Origin: Pseudomonadota bacterium
Lineage (GTDB): Bacteria > Pseudomonadota > Gammaproteobacteria > Burkholderiales > Casimicrobiaceae
Direction of reading: 5' to 3'
Length of the DNA: 64,000 bases
NCBI GenBank assembly: GCA_018241745.1
Contig: JAFEDG010000152.1
Coordinates: 1-64,000, forward strand
Of this stretch, positions 39,639-49,279 are shown in pieces. Made by a program: the position numbers and the translations under genes. Positions within the stretch are counted from its first letter, which is position 1. The number at the start of each line of letters is the position of its first letter. The notes below the pieces were generated by a model, which searched no databases, was not told where the DNA came from, and was given only the letters and a program-made list of their open reading frames with translations.

Positions 39639-40652
39639 ATGGAATTCTTCCGCTTCAAGCGCGACATCCCGTTCATGCGGCACGCGCTGGTGTTCAACGT
39701 GATCTCCGCGATCACGTTCCTCGCCGCCGTCTTCTTCCTCACCACGCGCGGCCTCAACTTCGGCGTCGACTTCAAGGGCGGCACCGTGCTCGAGGTGCAG
39801 TTCGCGCAGGCCGTCGACTTCGACAAGCTGCGCGGCACGCTGGACAAGCTCAACCTCGGCGAATACTCGGCGCAGGCGTTCGGCGGCCCCAACACGGCAC
39901 TGATCCGCCTCGCGCAGCGCACCGACTACACGGGCACCGGCATCGACGCCTGCCTCAAGGCGCGGCAGGCCGCGCGCACCGGCGGCGCGAGCGGCTCCGC
40001 GATCGCCGACGTGTCGGGCTGCGTGATGGACGCGATCAAGGCCGCGGACCCGAGCGCGACGCAGACGCGCGTCGAGTTCGTCGGGCCCCAGGTCGGGCGC
40101 GAGCTCTACGACAATGGCGCGCTGGCGCTGTTCCTCGTGATCTGCGGCATCATCATCTACCTGTGGATCCGGTTCGAGTGGCGGTTCGCGCTGGCGGCGG
40201 TCATCGCCAACATGCACGACGTCGTCATCATCCTGGGCTTCTTCGCGTTCTTCCAGTGGGAATTCTCGCTGCCGGTGCTGGCGGCCGTGCTGGCCGTGCT
40301 CGGGTATTCGGTCAACGAATCGGTGGTCATCGCCGACCGGGTGCGCGAGAACTTCCGCAAGATGCGCAAGGCCACGGTACCGCAGGTCATCGACAACGCG
40401 ATCACCAGCACGATCTCGCGAACGATCATCACGCACGGCTGCACGCAGATCATGGTGACGTCGATCCTGGTCTTCGGCGGCGAGACGCTGCACTACTTCG
40501 CGCTGGCGCTGACGATCGGCATCCTGTTCTCGATCTATTCTTCGGTGCTCGTGATGGCGCCGCTCGTCATGTGGATGGGCGTGTCGCGCGAGGACCTGAT
40601 CCGCTCGGACAGGAAGCGCCCGGGCATGACCGCCGAGAAGATCCTGCCCTGA
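39639..40652 (+). CDS. secF: Protein translocase subunit SecF
   Basis: The partner of SecD. The 337 residues start MEFFRFKRDIPFMRHAL. TM1 is followed by GLNFGVDFKGGTVLEVQF (the SecF signature), a periplasmic domain, then five helices carrying VEFVGPQVGRELYDNG, GYSVNESVVIADRVREN and a conserved ISRTIITHGCTQIMV. It is the last gene of the yajC-secD-secF set; a DedA gene follows 25 bp later. Confidence 0.98.
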   Translation: MEFFRFKRDIPFMRHALVFNVISAITFLAAVFFLTTRGLNFGVDFKGGTVLEVQFAQAVDFDKLRGTLDKLNLGEYSAQAFGGPNTALIRLAQRTDYTGTGIDACLKARQAARTGGASGSAIADVSGCVMDAIKAADPSATQTRVEFVGPQVGRELYDNGALALFLVICGIIIYLWIRFEWRFALAAVIANMHDVVIILGFFAFFQWEFSLPVLAAVLAVLGYSVNESVVIADRVRENFRKMRKATVPQVIDNAITSTISRTIITHGCTQIMVTSILVFGGETLHYFALALTIGILFSIYSSVLVMAPLVMWMGVSREDLIRSDRKRPGMTAEKILP

Positions 40653-40677
40653 CGCGCGCCGCGCGGGAGGCGACGGC

Positions 40678-41316
40678 GTGGTGACGACGCTCCTGTACTC
40701 GCTGCTGGCGCTCGACCAGACGATCGCGTCGCTGGCGATGCAATACGGCGCGTGGATGTACGCGCTGCTGGCGCTGATCGTGTTCGCGGAGACGGGGCTC
40801 GTCGTGTTCCCGTTCCTCCCCGGCGACTCGCTGCTGTTCCTCGCCGGCACCGTCGCGGCGGCCGCCGGCCTCGACATCCACCTGCTCGTCGCCATCCTGT
40901 CGGTCGCCGCGATCGCGGGCGACTCGGTCAACTATGCGGTCGGCCGCTACATCGGACCGCGCGTATTCACCCGGCCCGACTCGCGCTGGCTCCGCAAGGA
41001 GCACTTGAAGCGTACGCAGGCGTTCTACGAGCGCTACGGCGGCGTGACGATCATCATCGCGCGCTTCGTGCCGATCATTCGCACGTTCGCGCCGTTCCTA
41101 GCCGGCGTCGCCGGCATGAAGTACGGCCGCTTCCTCGCGTACAACGTCGTCGGCGGCGTGCTGTGGATCGCGTCGCTCGTCTATGCAGGCTTCCTGTTCG
41201 GCAACATCCCGTGGGTCAAGGACAACCTGTCGATGATCGTGATCGGGATCGTCGTCGTGTCGCTGGTTCCCGTGTTCGGGACGTTCATTCGCGAGCGGTT
41301 GCGTACGAAGAAGTGA
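40678..41316 (+). CDS. DedA-family inner membrane protein
   Basis: A 212-residue polytopic protein with two consecutive GTG start candidates at 40678 and 40681. It carries the family signatures FAETGLVVFPFLPGDSLLF, GDSVNYAVGRYIG and, near residue 125, ARFVPIIRTFAPFLAGVAGM, the conserved arginine-rich region needed for function. DedA proteins are proton-dependent flippases/transporters for undecaprenyl phosphate or phospholipids. It follows secF closely and is probably in the same transcript; a palindromic element lies after it. Confidence 0.92.
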   Translation: MVTTLLYSLLALDQTIASLAMQYGAWMYALLALIVFAETGLVVFPFLPGDSLLFLAGTVAAAAGLDIHLLVAILSVAAIAGDSVNYAVGRYIGPRVFTRPDSRWLRKEHLKRTQAFYERYGGVTIIIARFVPIIRTFAPFLAGVAGMKYGRFLAYNVVGGVLWIASLVYAGFLFGNIPWVKDNLSMIVIGIVVVSLVPVFGTFIRERLRTKK

Positions 41317-41349
41317 GATTGGCTGCGAAGGGCGGGCGGTACGTGTCGC

Positions 41350-41464
41350 GGGGCTTCGCGTCCGGCGGGCGCCTCAGGAGGGGTAACAACTTGGGGTCGG
41401 TCACCGCGGCGCGAAGCTGACACAACGCATCCGACCCCAAGTTGTTACCGGACTGCGAAGCCCC
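41350..41464. repeat. Nested palindromic element between convergent dedA-family gene and purB
   Basis: The core is a perfect 19-bp inverted repeat (41382-41400 and 41431-41449) starting GGTAACAACTTGGGGTC, enclosing 30 bp that contain GCGAAGCTG. An outer 10-bp inverted repeat GGGGCTTCGC/GCGAAGCCCC (41350-41359, 41455-41464) flanks it. The core, its loop word and its immediate flanks (GCGCCTCA-N-GAGG on the left) recur at 43660-43780, while the outer arms differ. It may double as a bidirectional terminator. Confidence 0.85.
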
Positions 41465-41498
41465 CAACCGCCGCCGTCCCCCGCTGACCCTCGTATCT

Positions 41499-42878
<1,380 letters not shown>

Positions 42879-42940
42879 TTATCATGCACGTGCGTTCCAA
42901 TCGGGGCCGTGGCGCGCCGATCGGCCGCGACCGGCGCCGG

Positions 42941-42946
42941 TATAAT
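42941..42946 (+). promoter_or_regulatory. Consensus -10 box (TATAAT) only 7 bases before the GST-like start codon
   Basis: TATAAT at 42941-42946 with the ATG at 42954. A transcript from it would start at or next to the ATG, giving a leaderless or nearly leaderless mRNA. No -35 is recognisable. Confidence 0.45.
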
Positions 42947-42953
42947 CGCCGCC

Positions 42954-43571
42954 ATGCTCACACTGCTGTCGTCCGCTACCAGCCCGTTCGCCCGCAAGGC
43001 GCGCATCGTCCTCGCGGAAAAGAAGGTCGAATTCCAGCTCGTCGAAGCCTCGCCATGGGTGGCCGATACGCCGGTCGCCGCCGCCAATCCGCTGTGCAAG
43101 GTGCCCGTGCTGACGCTCGACGACGGCACGCACCTGTTCGACTCGCGCGTGATCGTCGACTACGTCGACAGCGTGAGCCCGGTCGCGCGGCTGATCCCGG
43201 AAGCGGCGCGCCAGCGCGTCGCCGTGCGGCGGTGGGAAGCCTTGGCCGACGGCATCTGCGACGCGCTCGTGCTGGCTGTGCTCGAAGGCCGGCGCAAGGC
43301 TGCGCAACGGAACACCGACTGGATCACGCGCCAACGCGCGAAGATCGACGCCGGCGTCGCCGAGATGGCGCGCGAACTCGAAGACAAGCCCTGGTGCAAC
43401 GGCGAGGGCTATACGCTCGCCGACATCGCCACGGGTTGCGCGCTCGGCTACATCGACCTGCGGTATTCCGAGCTCGACTGGCGCGACCGCTATCCCAATC
43501 TCGCCAAGCTCGCCGAAAAGCTCGGCAAGCGCCCCGCGTTCGCGGAGACCGCCCCGCCCGCCGGCGCGTGA
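42954..43571 (+). CDS. Glutathione S-transferase family protein
   Basis: The 205-residue protein starts MLTLLSSATSPFARKARIVLAEK, a thioredoxin-fold GST N-terminal domain with Ser in the active-site region (SSATSPFARK). NPLCKVPVLTLDDGTHLFDSRVIVDYVD follows (cis-Pro VPVL and the glutathione-binding DSR) with an all-helical C-terminal domain. The start was set at 42954 because the longer frame adds a non-conserved stretch. No Shine-Dalgarno is visible before it. It resembles the YibF-type GST subgroup; the substrate is unknown. It diverges from purB and converges on acs. Confidence 0.93.
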   Translation: MLTLLSSATSPFARKARIVLAEKKVEFQLVEASPWVADTPVAAANPLCKVPVLTLDDGTHLFDSRVIVDYVDSVSPVARLIPEAARQRVAVRRWEALADGICDALVLAVLEGRRKAAQRNTDWITRQRAKIDAGVAEMARELEDKPWCNGEGYTLADIATGCALGYIDLRYSELDWRDRYPNLAKLAEKLGKRPAFAETAPPAGA

Positions 43572-43659
43572 ACTGTCGCGCTCCTGCCACGTCGAACTCG
43601 GGGCGCGGCATGAATATCGCGATAGTGGCGCGACGTCCGCAGTTGCGGCGTGCGGGGCG

Positions 43660-43780
43660 GTGGGCTGCGGGTGCGCCTCACGAGGGGTAACAAATCGGGG
43701 TCAGGGTCCCTTGCCGCGAAGCTGGCAAGGGTCGCCTGACCCCGATTTGTTACCGGAGTGCCGAAGCACCCGCAGCCCAC
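43660..43780. repeat. Nested palindromic element between convergent GST-like gene and acs
   Basis: There are three nested inverted repeats. The outer 15-bp arms are GTGGGCTGCGGGTGC (43660-43674) and its complement (43766-43780). The middle perfect 20-bp arms are at 43686-43705 and 43735-43754 (starting GGTAACAAATCGGGGTC). The inner 8-bp hairpin CCCTTGCC/GGCAAGGG surrounds GCGAAGCT. The middle repeat and loop word are shared with the element at 41350-41464. The whole could fold into a very long hairpin and terminate both genes. Confidence 0.87.
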
Positions 43781-43826
43781 TGCCTCGCGCGCCGCAACCG
43801 CGGCACCCGGCGCACCACGCGCGCTG

Positions 43827-45806
43827 CTACACGTTCTGCTTGAGCTGCTCCAGGATTGCCGGGTTCTCGAGCGTGGACACGTCCTGCGTGATCGTCTCGC
43901 CCTTGGCTATCGACCGCAGCAGGCGTCGCATGATCTTGCCGGACCGCGTCTTGGGCAGGTTGTCGCCGAACCGGATGTCCTTGGGCTTGGCGATGGGCCC
44001 GATCTCCTTGCCGACCCAATCGCGCAACTGCTTCGCGAGCTTCTCGGCCTCCGCACCGGACGGCCGCGCACTTTTCAGCACGACGAACGCGCACACGGCT
44101 TCGCCGGTGAGGTCGTCGGGCCGGCCGACCACGGCCGCTTCGGCGACCAGCGGGTTGGCGACGAGCGCGGACTCGACCTCCATCGTGCCCAGCCGGTGGC
44201 CCGACACGTTGAGCACGTCGTCGATGCGGCCCATGATCGTGAAGTAGCCGTTGTGCGCGTCGCGCACCGAGCCGTCGCCGGCGAGATACAGCTTGCCGCC
44301 GAGTTCCTCGGGGTAATAGCTCTTCTTGAAGCGCTCGGGGTCGCCCCAGATCGTGCGGATCATCGACGGCCACGGGCGCTTGACGACCAGCATGCCGCCG
44401 TGGCCGTTGGGCACGTCGTGCCCGGTCTCGTCGACGATCGCCGCCATGATGCCCGGCAACGGCAACGTGCACGACCCCGGCTTCAGCGCCGTGACGCCGG
44501 GCAGCGGCGTGATCATGTGGCCGCCCGTCTCCGTTTGCCAGAACGTGTCGGCGATGGGACAGCGCGCGCCGCCGACGTTGTTGTAGTACCACATCCACGC
44601 TTCGGGATTGATCGGCTCGCCGACCGAGCCCAGCAGCCGCAGGCTCGACAGGTCGTACTTCTTCGGGTGGACGGCAGGATCCGCCTCCGACGCCTTGATC
44701 AGCGAGCGGATCGCCGTCGGCGCCGTGTAGAAGATCGATACCTTGTGGCGCGCGATCATGTCCCAGAAGCGCCCCGCGTTCGGGTACGTGGGCACGCCTT
44801 CGAACACGAGTTCCGTGGCACCCACGGCAAGCGGGCCGTACGCGATGTACGAGTGCCCGGTCACCCAGCCGATGTCCGCCGTACACCAGAACAGGTCGGA
44901 CGGCTTGATGTCGAACGTCCACTTCATCGTCAGCGCGGCCCACAGCAGGTAGCCGCCCGTCGAGTGCTGGACACCCTTCGGCTTGCCGGTGGACCCCGAC
45001 GTGTAGAGGATGAACAGCGGGTGCTCGGCGTCGACCCACACGGGCGGACACTGGTCCGCCTGCTTGTCGACGAGGTCGTGCATCCACACGTCGCGGCCGG
45101 CCTGCATCGCCACCGGGTTGCCGGTGCGGCGATAGACGACTGCATGCTTCATGTGCTCGCAGCCGCCCAGGCCCAGCGCCTCGTCGACGATCGCCTTGAT
45201 CGGCAGCGCCTTGCCGCCCCGCACCTGCTCGTCGGCGGTGATGACGGCGACGGCACCGGCGTCGATGATCCGCTCGTGCAGCGACTTGGCGGAAAAGCCG
45301 CCGAACACGACGGAGTGCGTGGCACCGATCCGCGCGCACGCCTGCATCGCGGCCACGCCTTCGACCGACATCGGCATGTAGATGATGACGCGGTCGCCCT
45401 TGGCGATGCCGAGGGACTTGAGGCCATTGGCGAGCTTGCACACCATCGCGTGCAGCTGGCGGTACGTGGTGCGCGTGATGGTGCCGTCGTCGCGCTCGAA
45501 CACGATGGCGACGCGGTCGCCCAGGCCCGCCTCGATATTGCGGTCGAGGCAGTTGTAGGACGCGTTCAGCTCGCCGTCGTAGAACCAGCGATAGAACGGC
45601 GCCTTCGATTCATCGAGCGTCTGCGTGAACGGCTTGTGCCACGCGAGCGTCTCGCGCGCGAGCCGCGCCCAATAGCCTTCGAAGTCGCGCGCGGCTTCGG
45701 CGTTCATCGCGTCGAAGTCGGCGGGCTTGACGTTGGCCTGCGCGGTCCACGCGGCCGACGGCGGAAACAGGCGGTTTTCCTGCAGGACGGATTCGATGCT
45801 GGACAT
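43827..45806 (-). CDS. acs: Acetyl-CoA synthetase
   Basis: The AMP-forming ligase converts acetate, ATP and CoA to acetyl-CoA, AMP and PPi. The 659 residues start [16 protein letters not shown], with the ATP-binding motif [38 protein letters not shown] and the C-terminal [13 protein letters not shown]. In the last of these the second Lys is the acetylation-regulated catalytic residue. The five extra codons upstream (from 45821) are less likely. The PPi it releases would feed the pfp/hppA pair if the cell recycles PPi. Confidence 0.98.
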   Translation of the reverse strand: MSSIESVLQENRLFPPSAAWTAQANVKPADFDAMNAEAARDFEGYWARLARETLAWHKPFTQTLDESKAPFYRWFYDGELNASYNCLDRNIEAGLGDRVAIVFERDDGTITRTTYRQLHAMVCKLANGLKSLGIAKGDRVIIYMPMSVEGVAAMQACARIGATHSVVFGGFSAKSLHERIIDAGAVAVITADEQVRGGKALPIKAIVDEALGLGGCEHMKHAVVYRRTGNPVAMQAGRDVWMHDLVDKQADQCPPVWVDAEHPLFILYTSGSTGKPKGVQHSTGGYLLWAALTMKWTFDIKPSDLFWCTADIGWVTGHSYIAYGPLAVGATELVFEGVPTYPNAGRFWDMIARHKVSIFYTAPTAIRSLIKASEADPAVHPKKYDLSSLRLLGSVGEPINPEAWMWYYNNVGGARCPIADTFWQTETGGHMITPLPGVTALKPGSCTLPLPGIMAAIVDETGHDVPNGHGGMLVVKRPWPSMIRTIWGDPERFKKSYYPEELGGKLYLAGDGSVRDAHNGYFTIMGRIDDVLNVSGHRLGTMEVESALVANPLVAEAAVVGRPDDLTGEAVCAFVVLKSARPSGAEAEKLAKQLRDWVGKEIGPIAKPKDIRFGDNLPKTRSGKIMRRLLRSIAKGETITQDVSTLENPAILEQLKQNV

Positions 45807-46024
45807 GCGGACTTCCCCCAACGGTGGCAGCGTTAGCGGGCTGTTGGCGGCGCCGGCATGGTGGCCGGTGCCCAGCCCTGTTCGATGGCGAGCGGTGGGG
45901 CCGCAGCGCTCTTCTACGCCCGAGTCTACCCGCAGCCTCCGCGGCGAGGCAACCGGCCCGCCAGCCGCCCGGAACGGGCGATCCTCGATGCTAAACTTTT
46001 AGCCCCGCCGTCCTTCGTTCCCGC

Positions 46025-46648
46025 ATGTCCCGCCTCGACGACACCGATCCGCTGACTGCTGCCAACGCCCGCATGCGCCCGCTGCCGCGCCTCATCTTCA
46101 TGAGCCGCTGGCTGCAATTGCCGCTCTACCTCGGCCTCATCGTCGCGCAGGCACTGTACGTGTGGCAGTTCTGGATCGAGCTCATCCACCTGCTCGAGGC
46201 GACGTTCGGCGACGCGGAAGCGCGGCAGGCGATCATCATGAGCGTGCTGCCTTCCGGCGTGACCAGCACGGCGGGCATCGGCGCGGAGACCGTCACGATG
46301 CTGCTGGTGCTGGGGCTCATCGACGTCGTGATGATCTCCAACCTCTTGATCATGGTGATCGTCGGCGGCTACGAGACGTTCGTGTCGCGGATGGACCTCG
46401 AGAACCACCCGGACCAGCCCGAATGGCTGTCGCATGTCAACGCCAGCGTGCTGAAGGTCAAGCTCGCGACGGCGATCATCGGCATCTCGTCGATCCACCT
46501 CTTGCGCACGTTCATCACGGCCGGGCTCTACCCGAACACACAGGCCATGTTGTGGCAGACGATCATCCACTGCACGTTCCTGCTGTCGGCCCTCGCGATC
46601 GCGGCCGTCGACCGCATCCTGCCCGCGCCCGACCGGGACAAACACTAG
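46025..46648 (+). CDS. yqhA: YqhA family (UPF0114) inner membrane protein
   Basis: A 207-residue membrane protein with four hydrophobic helices and the family-typical FMSRWLQLPLYLGLI, GLIDVVMISNLLIMVIVGGYETFVS and HVNASVLKVKLATAIIGISSIHLL segments. The function is not established. The start at 46025 follows a 218-bp divergent region with acs that has no clear promoter beyond an AT-rich spot around 45990-46004 (TAAACTTTTAG). It lies 10 bp before the fumarase gene and is probably co-transcribed with it. Confidence 0.92.
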   Translation: MSRLDDTDPLTAANARMRPLPRLIFMSRWLQLPLYLGLIVAQALYVWQFWIELIHLLEATFGDAEARQAIIMSVLPSGVTSTAGIGAETVTMLLVLGLIDVVMISNLLIMVIVGGYETFVSRMDLENHPDQPEWLSHVNASVLKVKLATAIIGISSIHLLRTFITAGLYPNTQAMLWQTIIHCTFLLSALAIAAVDRILPAPDRDKH

Positions 46649-46658
46649 AAGCTCCCCG

Positions 46659-48179
46659 ATGACCACGATCCGCCAGGAAGACCTGGTCGCGTCCGTCGCC
46701 GACGCGCTCCAGTACATCTCGTACTACCACCCGCTCGACTACATCGAGGCGCTGGGCGCGGCCTACCGCGCCGAGCAGTCGGAGCCCGCGCGCGATGCGA
46801 TCGCGCAGATCCTGACCAACTCGCGGATGTGCGCGGAGGGTCACCGCCCGCTGTGCCAGGACACCGGCATCGTCGTCGCCTTCGTCCGCGTGGGCATGGA
46901 CGTGCGTTTCGCCGACGCGACGATGAGCGTGGCCGACATGGTCAACGAAGGCGTGCGCCGCGCCTACAGCCACCCGGACAACACGCTGCGCGCGTCGATC
47001 CTGGCCGATCCGGCCGGCGGCCGCAGGAACACGCGCGACAACACGCCGGCGGTCGTCCACTTCGACCTCGTGCCGGGCAACACGGTCGACGTGAAGATCG
47101 CGGCCAAGGGCGGCGGCTCCGAGAACAAGTCGAAGCTCGCGATGCTCAACCCGTCGGACTCGATCGTCGACTGGGTCGTGAAGACGGTGCCGACGATGGG
47201 CGCGGGCTGGTGCCCGCCCGGGATGCTGGGCATCGGCATCGGCGGCAGCGCGGAGAAGGCGATGGTACTGGCGAAGGAAGCGTTGATGGAGCCCATCGAC
47301 ATCCACGAGCTCCGCGCGCGCGGCCCGCGCAATCGCATCGAGGAGATGCGCCTCGAGCTGATGGACAAGGTGAATGCGCTCGGCATCGGCGCGCAGGGCC
47401 TGGGCGGCCTCGCCACCGTGCTGGACGTGAAGATCCTCGACTACCCGACGCACGCGGCGAGCCTGCCCGTCGCGATGATTCCCAACTGCGCCGCGACGCG
47501 CCATGCGCACTTCACGCTCGACGGCAGCGGCCCCGCGCGCCTGGACCCGCCCGACCTCGCGCGCTGGCCCGACGTGCACTGGACACCGTCGCCGCAATCG
47601 AAGCGCGTGAACCTGGATACGCTGACGCCCGCCGAAGTCGCGTCGTGGAAGCCGGGCGAGCGCCTGCTGCTCAACGGCAGGATGCTGACGGGTCGCGATG
47701 CCGCCCACAAGAAGATCGCGGACCTGCTGGCAGCGGGCAAGCCGCTGCCGGTCGATTTCCGCAACCGGGTGATCTACTACGTGGGCCCGGTGGACCCGGT
47801 CCGCGACGAGGTCGTCGGCCCGGCCGGCCCGACGACGTCGACCCGGATGGACAAGTTCACCGAGATGATGCTCGGCCAGACAGGCCTGATCGCAATGGTC
47901 GGCAAGGCCGAGCGCGGGCCTGCCGCCATCGAGGCCATCCGCAAGCACAAGGCTGCCTACCTGATGGCGGTCGGCGGCGCGGCCTACCTCGTGTCGAAGG
48001 CCATCCGCGGCTCGCGGACCCTTGCCTTTCCCGAGCTCGGCATGGAAGCGATCTACGAATTCGACGTCAAGGACATGCCGGTGACGGTCGCCGTCGACGC
48101 GACCGGCACGTCGGTCCATCATTCCGGTCCACGCGAGTGGCAGCAGAAGATCGGGCGCATCCCCGTCACGACCGGCTGA
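46659..48179 (+). CDS. fumA: Class I fumarate hydratase (iron-sulfur)
   Basis: A single-chain class I fumarase that hydrates fumarate to malate using a [4Fe-4S] cluster. The 506 residues carry three candidate cluster cysteines: CQDTGIVVAF (about 67), the Cys in VPTMGAGWCPPGMLG (about 187) and MIPNCAATRH (about 275). The C-terminal beta domain carries YYVGPVDPVRDEVVGPAGPTTSTRMDKF, as in FumA/FumB. The enzyme is oxygen-sensitive. It follows yqhA by 10 bp. Confidence 0.96.
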   Translation: MTTIRQEDLVASVADALQYISYYHPLDYIEALGAAYRAEQSEPARDAIAQILTNSRMCAEGHRPLCQDTGIVVAFVRVGMDVRFADATMSVADMVNEGVRRAYSHPDNTLRASILADPAGGRRNTRDNTPAVVHFDLVPGNTVDVKIAAKGGGSENKSKLAMLNPSDSIVDWVVKTVPTMGAGWCPPGMLGIGIGGSAEKAMVLAKEALMEPIDIHELRARGPRNRIEEMRLELMDKVNALGIGAQGLGGLATVLDVKILDYPTHAASLPVAMIPNCAATRHAHFTLDGSGPARLDPPDLARWPDVHWTPSPQSKRVNLDTLTPAEVASWKPGERLLLNGRMLTGRDAAHKKIADLLAAGKPLPVDFRNRVIYYVGPVDPVRDEVVGPAGPTTSTRMDKFTEMMLGQTGLIAMVGKAERGPAAIEAIRKHKAAYLMAVGGAAYLVSKAIRGSRTLAFPELGMEAIYEFDVKDMPVTVAVDATGTSVHHSGPREWQQKIGRIPVTTG

Positions 48180-48192
48180 CCGGCGGTCCGCT

Positions 48193-48226
48193 CATGCGGC
48201 TGCGGTTGTCGATGGCACGCCGCATG
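48193..48226 (+). terminator. Possible weak terminator after the fumarase gene
   Basis: CATGCGGC (48193-48200) and GCCGCATG (48219-48226) form a perfect 8-bp inverted repeat with an 18-base loop. There is no T run after it, so termination is uncertain. Confidence 0.3.
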
Positions 48227-48292
48227 CTGTAGCTTCGCAAGCCTGCGGGGCGGCGGCGCGTGGATGCGCGTCCGTACCCGCCGGCCCAACGC

Positions 48293-49279
48293 ATGCCTGC
48301 CCTCGCCCGCATCCTCGACGCCACTGCCGGCGTACCGGTCGCTTGCCTCCGCCTGGCGCGGGTCGCGGCATGGTGCGTCGGCGTGTCTGCCGCGCTCGCC
48401 GCCGCGGCCGCCGGACGTGTCCCCGCTCCGGCCGCCGCGCCTCCCGCGCCGCACCTCGTCGTCGTCAATTCCGGCGACAGCCGGATGTACGGTGAAGGGC
48501 TGGCCGGGATCCGCGAAGCCGCGGGGACGACCGTCGAGGCGGTCACGGTGGGACGCGACGACGGGAGGATCGCGGCGCTCGTCGGCCTGCGCGATCCCAA
48601 CGTCGCGATCATCGCGCTCGGCAACCGCGCCAGCGAAGCGATCGGTGCGCTCGCCGTCGGGCGGCCGGTCGTCCAGTGCATGGTGACCACGGACGCCAGC
48701 ATGGCGTTCCCCGCCGCGGAGCGGGTTTCGCTGGTCGTCCCGGCGCAAACGCAGGCCACGTGGCTGCGCAGGCTGCTCCCGCAGGCCCGCTCGGTGGCGC
48801 TGCTGTATACGCCGCGCGTGACCGAAGGCTATGCGACGAAGATCGCGGCCGAGCTCGCGGCGCAGGGCTACAGCGCGAAGATCGAGCCGGTGGCGTCCCC
48901 GTCGGACCTGCCGGTTGCATTGCACCGGATCGCCCACGCCGACGCACTGCTCGCGCTGCCCGACCCCGGGATCTACTCGCCGGAGCTCGCGCGCGGCATC
49001 CTGCTGTTCTCGTATCGCACCCGAACCCCGCTCGTCGGCTACACGCAACCCTGGGTGCAGGCCGGCGCGCTCTACGGGTTCGAATGGCGCTATGCGGAGG
49101 TCGGCGCCTACTGCGCGACGCTGGCGCTCGCACGGCTCGCGCCGGCGCCGACTACGGGGGCCCTCGCCGTCGCCGCGACGGCACCCGTGCCGCGCGTGTT
49201 CGTCAATCGCGGCGTCGCGACGCGGCTCGGGATCGGATGGGACCCGGATGCCACCCGCGGGACCGAGGACGCCCGGTGA
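48293..49279 (+). CDS. ABC-type substrate-binding-like protein coupled to a c-di-GMP enzyme
   Basis: A 328-residue exported protein from the ATG at 48293 (a GTG 11 codons upstream is possible). It has a long signal region ending in an Ala run, then a periplasmic binding protein fold of the ABC_sub_bind (TrpX-like) type: HLVVVNSGDSRMYGEGLAGIRE, NVAIIALGNRASEAI, LLPQARSVALLYTPRVTEG and LLFSYRTRTPLVGYTQPWV. No permease or ATPase gene is nearby. Its stop overlaps the GTG start of the GGDEF-EAL gene (GTGA), so it probably acts as a periplasmic ligand sensor for that enzyme; this is inference from the coupling. Confidence 0.85.
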   Translation: MPALARILDATAGVPVACLRLARVAAWCVGVSAALAAAAAGRVPAPAAAPPAPHLVVVNSGDSRMYGEGLAGIREAAGTTVEAVTVGRDDGRIAALVGLRDPNVAIIALGNRASEAIGALAVGRPVVQCMVTTDASMAFPAAERVSLVVPAQTQATWLRRLLPQARSVALLYTPRVTEGYATKIAAELAAQGYSAKIEPVASPSDLPVALHRIAHADALLALPDPGIYSPELARGILLFSYRTRTPLVGYTQPWVQAGALYGFEWRYAEVGAYCATLALARLAPAPTTGALAVAATAPVPRVFVNRGVATRLGIGWDPDATRGTEDAR

